From: Polytrichum commune
Taxonomy: Eukaryota; Streptophyta; Polytrichopsida; Polytrichales; Polytrichaceae
Assembly (NCBI GenBank): GCA_950295325.1
Contig: OX485803.1
Coordinates: 17,422,001 to 17,486,000, forward strand
Direction: 5' to 3'
DNA length: 64,000 nucleotides
Positions 60,841 to 64,000 of the stretch are shown piece after piece. The notes under the pieces are model-generated. The model worked only from the letters and a program-made list of their open reading frames with translations, did no database searches and was not told the origin of the DNA. The stretch's first letter is position 1, and each line of letters opens with the position of its first letter. The translations under genes and the position numbers were made by a program.

Positions 60841-61276
60841 TCTGAATTTCGAGCGGAGACTTTTTATTTTTAGTAATAAAATTTCCAAAAATAAAACATT
60901 ATTATTATTAATGGTATATTTCTCAGAATATCCAAATATTTGAGCCTTATGGCCGTGGAATTTAGTACCCATAACCGTGCAAAATGGGCTTGACATATGG
61001 AAAAAATTTATATGTGACTGAGTTTTGGAGGAAATAGCTGACTTCATTGAAGAGAACTACAAGGGCACATGTTCACGGAAGAGCACAAGTGAAGGACAAG
61101 TACAAGTGATTCATAAATTTAACATAGCGAAAAAATTATATATATTTATATTTATATATATATTTATATTTATATATACGTATTCACTAAATTGTGAAAT
61201 TACATAGAGTGACGTGTGTCATACACGTTTATGAAAAAGAACATATATATGAGACTAATAAATAAAGCTGATTACT

Positions 61277-64000
61277 CTAAACTGTAGCATGGGCTAAGAT
61301 CCCCCTTTCAAGAATTGTTTTCACCTCCAAGAAACTGAGGGTAGGCGCATGCATGAAGAGGTCATGGTCGGCCTCTAGTTTGCAGACTTGTACGTATATA
61401 TAGTAAAGATGCTTACAAGGTCAGAATGGACACCCGCGTCTACCCAGCTTAGCCATTGTCTCTTTGAACGCCGGGCAATTGCAGTCTGGGTAGGCACTGA
61501 TTGAGAGATGGTAAACTGACTCTGTGGGAGCTGGTTTAGATTGCAAAGTTACAACGCATCCAAAACCGGGTTGAGGTATCATTACTACCTTCAAAATACT
61601 TGCCTTCATTGCTCTAGCGGAATCAATGTTCTGCATGTGCTTCGAACTGGCACAAGTGATTGAGCGGCGCATGTTCTTTGACTTTCGTGTTTTAGGATAA
61701 ACGTCCGCATTATCTGGCATTGGAACCTATGACAGATCCGGTGGCGGTGCTGAACTGTTGAACGTGCGGCTCACAGGAACGCTTTGCTTTTGGGGAAGTT
61801 GAAATCCCGCATTCTCCAACGCCTCAATCTCGGAACGTGTGAGATTGGTCCCTATCTTCACAGGCCAAACCGACGGGATGGGAGGTCGTTCCTCGTAATC
61901 CGAAAATGGCTCTATCCATCGTCAACGATACCCCTTCACACACCTCTCAATATCGTCAGCACAGAAAAAAAAAAACTGCTCTACCACCTTCTGGTTGCCT
62001 TTTTGAGGGTGGGTCCAAAGGCCAGTGTATGTGGGAGCTGGTGTGCTCTTCCCGTTTTGGACGATACGGACTGTACACTTTTTTCGAGTGACAGCCATCT
62101 GCGCCCAACAAGCCTTCGCAGAAACCTTATTAATTCGGGCAATGTGCCATATCTTCTCATTCACACGAGTCTCCTCCACGGCCGTCACCCGTCCAATATC
62201 TATGCCAGTTGAGGCAGGGGGCTGTGCTGGGCGTTCCACTTCCACGTGAACTTCCTCATGGATGGTACTCAAATTTTGAGCACGAGCACGTGTCACCCTC
62301 CGACCCACTCGAGGACGTGAAAAATTAACAGTGTCTGGCCTATGAGTTTCTTCTTTGGCGCCAAGGGGAAGATCCGGCTTCCGTTTCCTCGACCCAAAAA
62401 CCTCAGCTCCTTCGAGGTGTGCGTTTCGAGTACAGAAATCTTCGGTTCCGGGCATGTTCAAGACGGCTGTGTTCAGGGTAGTCGGATCCCCGGTTCGGTG
62501 AGCTCGGCGTTGGGCTGTGCGAAGTCGAAGTTCTTCTCTCGAGGGTCCAGAGCCTCCCGCTCCACCTTTGAGGTATTGATAGTACCCCACCACTTGCAGG
62601 AATGCTCTAACGTAATCGTCGACGGCTGCCACGTAGAGATCGCCACCCCTATTGCCGGACGCTTGCAACCATTTGTTGTGAACGGTCTCAGCAAGGTTGC
62701 AAGAGGGCATTTCAGCTAGTTCATCCGGAGAATATTTCTTCTCCTGTACGAAGGCAACTGTTTAGAAAATGTTCGGAAACTCAAGTGAGCAAGGAGTAGT
62801 CGTGGTGGGCCATGCCATTTAAAAGCAAAAGATTTAATATTGTTTAGATACTACATTAGACGCAGAGAAAAGAATGCAAACTTAAAGAATTAAATAATTT
62901 GAATGAAAGAGTGTATACTTACCAGTTCCATGAATCCACCCCACTACCTGTATCGGAAATACCAAAACGCAAGCCAGTGGTTCAAATGGTGGAGGCCAGC
63001 GTCAGAGGTGGCACCCGAAGATGTCCACCAGGCTTTGATTGCCAAGTAACGTGTTTCAGCCTTTGCCACAGACCGTGCATCTTTGTACTGCATACACAAT
63101 TTCTTGTGTTGATCTTGCAATTCGTGCACGATGTATTGTTTGGTGTGTTTTTCTAGGGATTGCGCCTAGTGGAAATAACACGTTCGCTCGCAGCCTTCCA
63201 TGGGTATCTTTGGGTCTCCGGATCCGTAGATGATGCGCACAGCGTTCCAATTGGCTTGCGCACTATCAGCCATGAAACCTTTGAACTGCGGCTTGTGTAT
63301 TCCATGCCTACCCATGACATGGTTAAGGTTCTTCCAAAAAACGAGTTGAGCATCTTTGTCCTCAGACTGGAAATCACAGCAAGCAATGGTGAGTACACGT
63401 TGGTAAGAGGAGTCGTACACGTAGCAGGCCATGGTGGTCCAATTGGCAACTCGTTTGACGTGGTCGAACATCATCCAGGGGTGCTCTAAATCGCCGCTAG
63501 GTTGCATTCGGCGGACAAGGTCAACACCGCTGCCAGGTCCCACCTCGGACATCTTGAATATGAAGACCTTGTCGGAGTCGTCACCTTGGCCTGGAAACAT
63601 GTTTCGTTGCACGTAGGCCCAATTGCTAAGCCCTCTGAGCTTAGTGATGCCATCAAGAACGCCATATATGCGCAAATACTTGAAACTGTAGACACGGTTT
63701 TTTAAGTTAGGGGAATTGAGCTCCTTGCAGCATTGGAAGATAGGCTCTAGCTGTTCGAGAGAAAGTAAGGTGGGAGGATCGTCTTCTTCGCGGAGCAAGA
63801 CGTTACCTAAAACATCCTTGGACGTTTCCAAGACTATTTTGGAAATGGTAGCCTGCGGGTTGCGCTCAACATGTTGTTCGATAAAATCGTCGATTATCTT
63901 CCGCGTGCCCCTATAGTCTCCTACCTTGACAGGATGTTTATGGTTGCCTACATGGACGCAAGCACGCTCTTGCGTATCATCTCCAAAAACGTAAAAGATT
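61277..64000 (-). pseudogene. Mutator-like (MULE) transposase, nearly full-length 3' part, five nonsense codons
   Basis: Enters at the right edge in an open frame (DYRGTRKIIDDFIEQH, VFIFKMSE, MACYVYDSSYQRVLTIACCD, KPQFKGFMADSAQANW, the DDE-type transposase region). A TAG at 63166 follows CYFH, where the 17.8-kb copy has tryptophan. The frame goes on with SLEKHTKQYIVHELQDQHKK to AFWYFRYR, a TAG at 62944 replacing glutamine, WGGFMEL and a GTAAGT donor near 62925. Intron of about 180 bp to about 62745. The last exon has KKYSPDELAEMPSCNL, stops at 61922 (TGA), 61727 (TAG) and 61421 (TGA), and SWIM finger CNCPAF..PCKHLYYI before the natural TAG at 61277. The frame is otherwise intact. Confidence 0.9.

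Overview
The window looks like nuclear DNA of a seed-free land plant, such as a bryophyte or a spore-bearing vascular plant. It is AT-rich and has GT..AG introns, plant-type transposons and long gene-poor stretches. Three multi-exon genes can be read. An armadillo-repeat gene resembling RSPH14, a radial-spoke protein of the motile axoneme, is on the minus strand at 3.8-11.3 kb. A six-exon gene of unknown function is on the plus strand at 25.1-30.1 kb. A complete MAEA/GID9 gene, a RING-type subunit of the GID/CTLH ubiquitin ligase, is on the plus strand at 39.7-43.8 kb. The RSPH14-like gene points to a lineage with swimming sperm. This is an inference, and that gene has reading-frame problems in its middle exons.

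Most of the rest is mobile DNA in various states of decay. 13.8-17.9 kb: short hAT-type MITEs with 8-bp target duplications, a tRNA-derived SINE between duplicated Mutator-like tails, and a decayed Mutator-like (SWIM zinc finger) transposase. 18.3-20.7 kb: an array of palindromes built on GGCCGTTAACGGCC, then a decayed multi-exon ORF with a DGNHR motif. 22.2-23.1 kb: a broken ORF split by a MITE. 30.3-34.1 kb: a TIR element, a 5'-truncated LINE with RNase H, and inverted-repeat elements. 35.5-36.7 kb: a roughly 300-bp tandem repeat with a SINE inserted in one unit. 44.6-48.2 kb: two pogo/Tigger-like elements. 48.4-53.6 kb: several small inverted-repeat elements in otherwise empty sequence. 53.9-60.8 kb: a GC-rich composite of LTR-type pieces with a decayed gag-like ORF and a near-perfect 398-bp palindrome. 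61.3-64 kb: a second, larger Mutator-like transposase pseudogene running off the right edge.

One theme runs through the window. All sixteen in-frame stop codons I located in four unrelated transposon ORFs can be explained by a single C-to-T or G-to-A change, and sister copies confirm three of them. This fits decay of heavily methylated transposons. The genes do not form an operon-like unit; they are islands in a transposon landscape. No tRNA, rRNA gene cluster or CRISPR array was seen, apart from a 5S-rRNA-like relic in MAEA intron 3.
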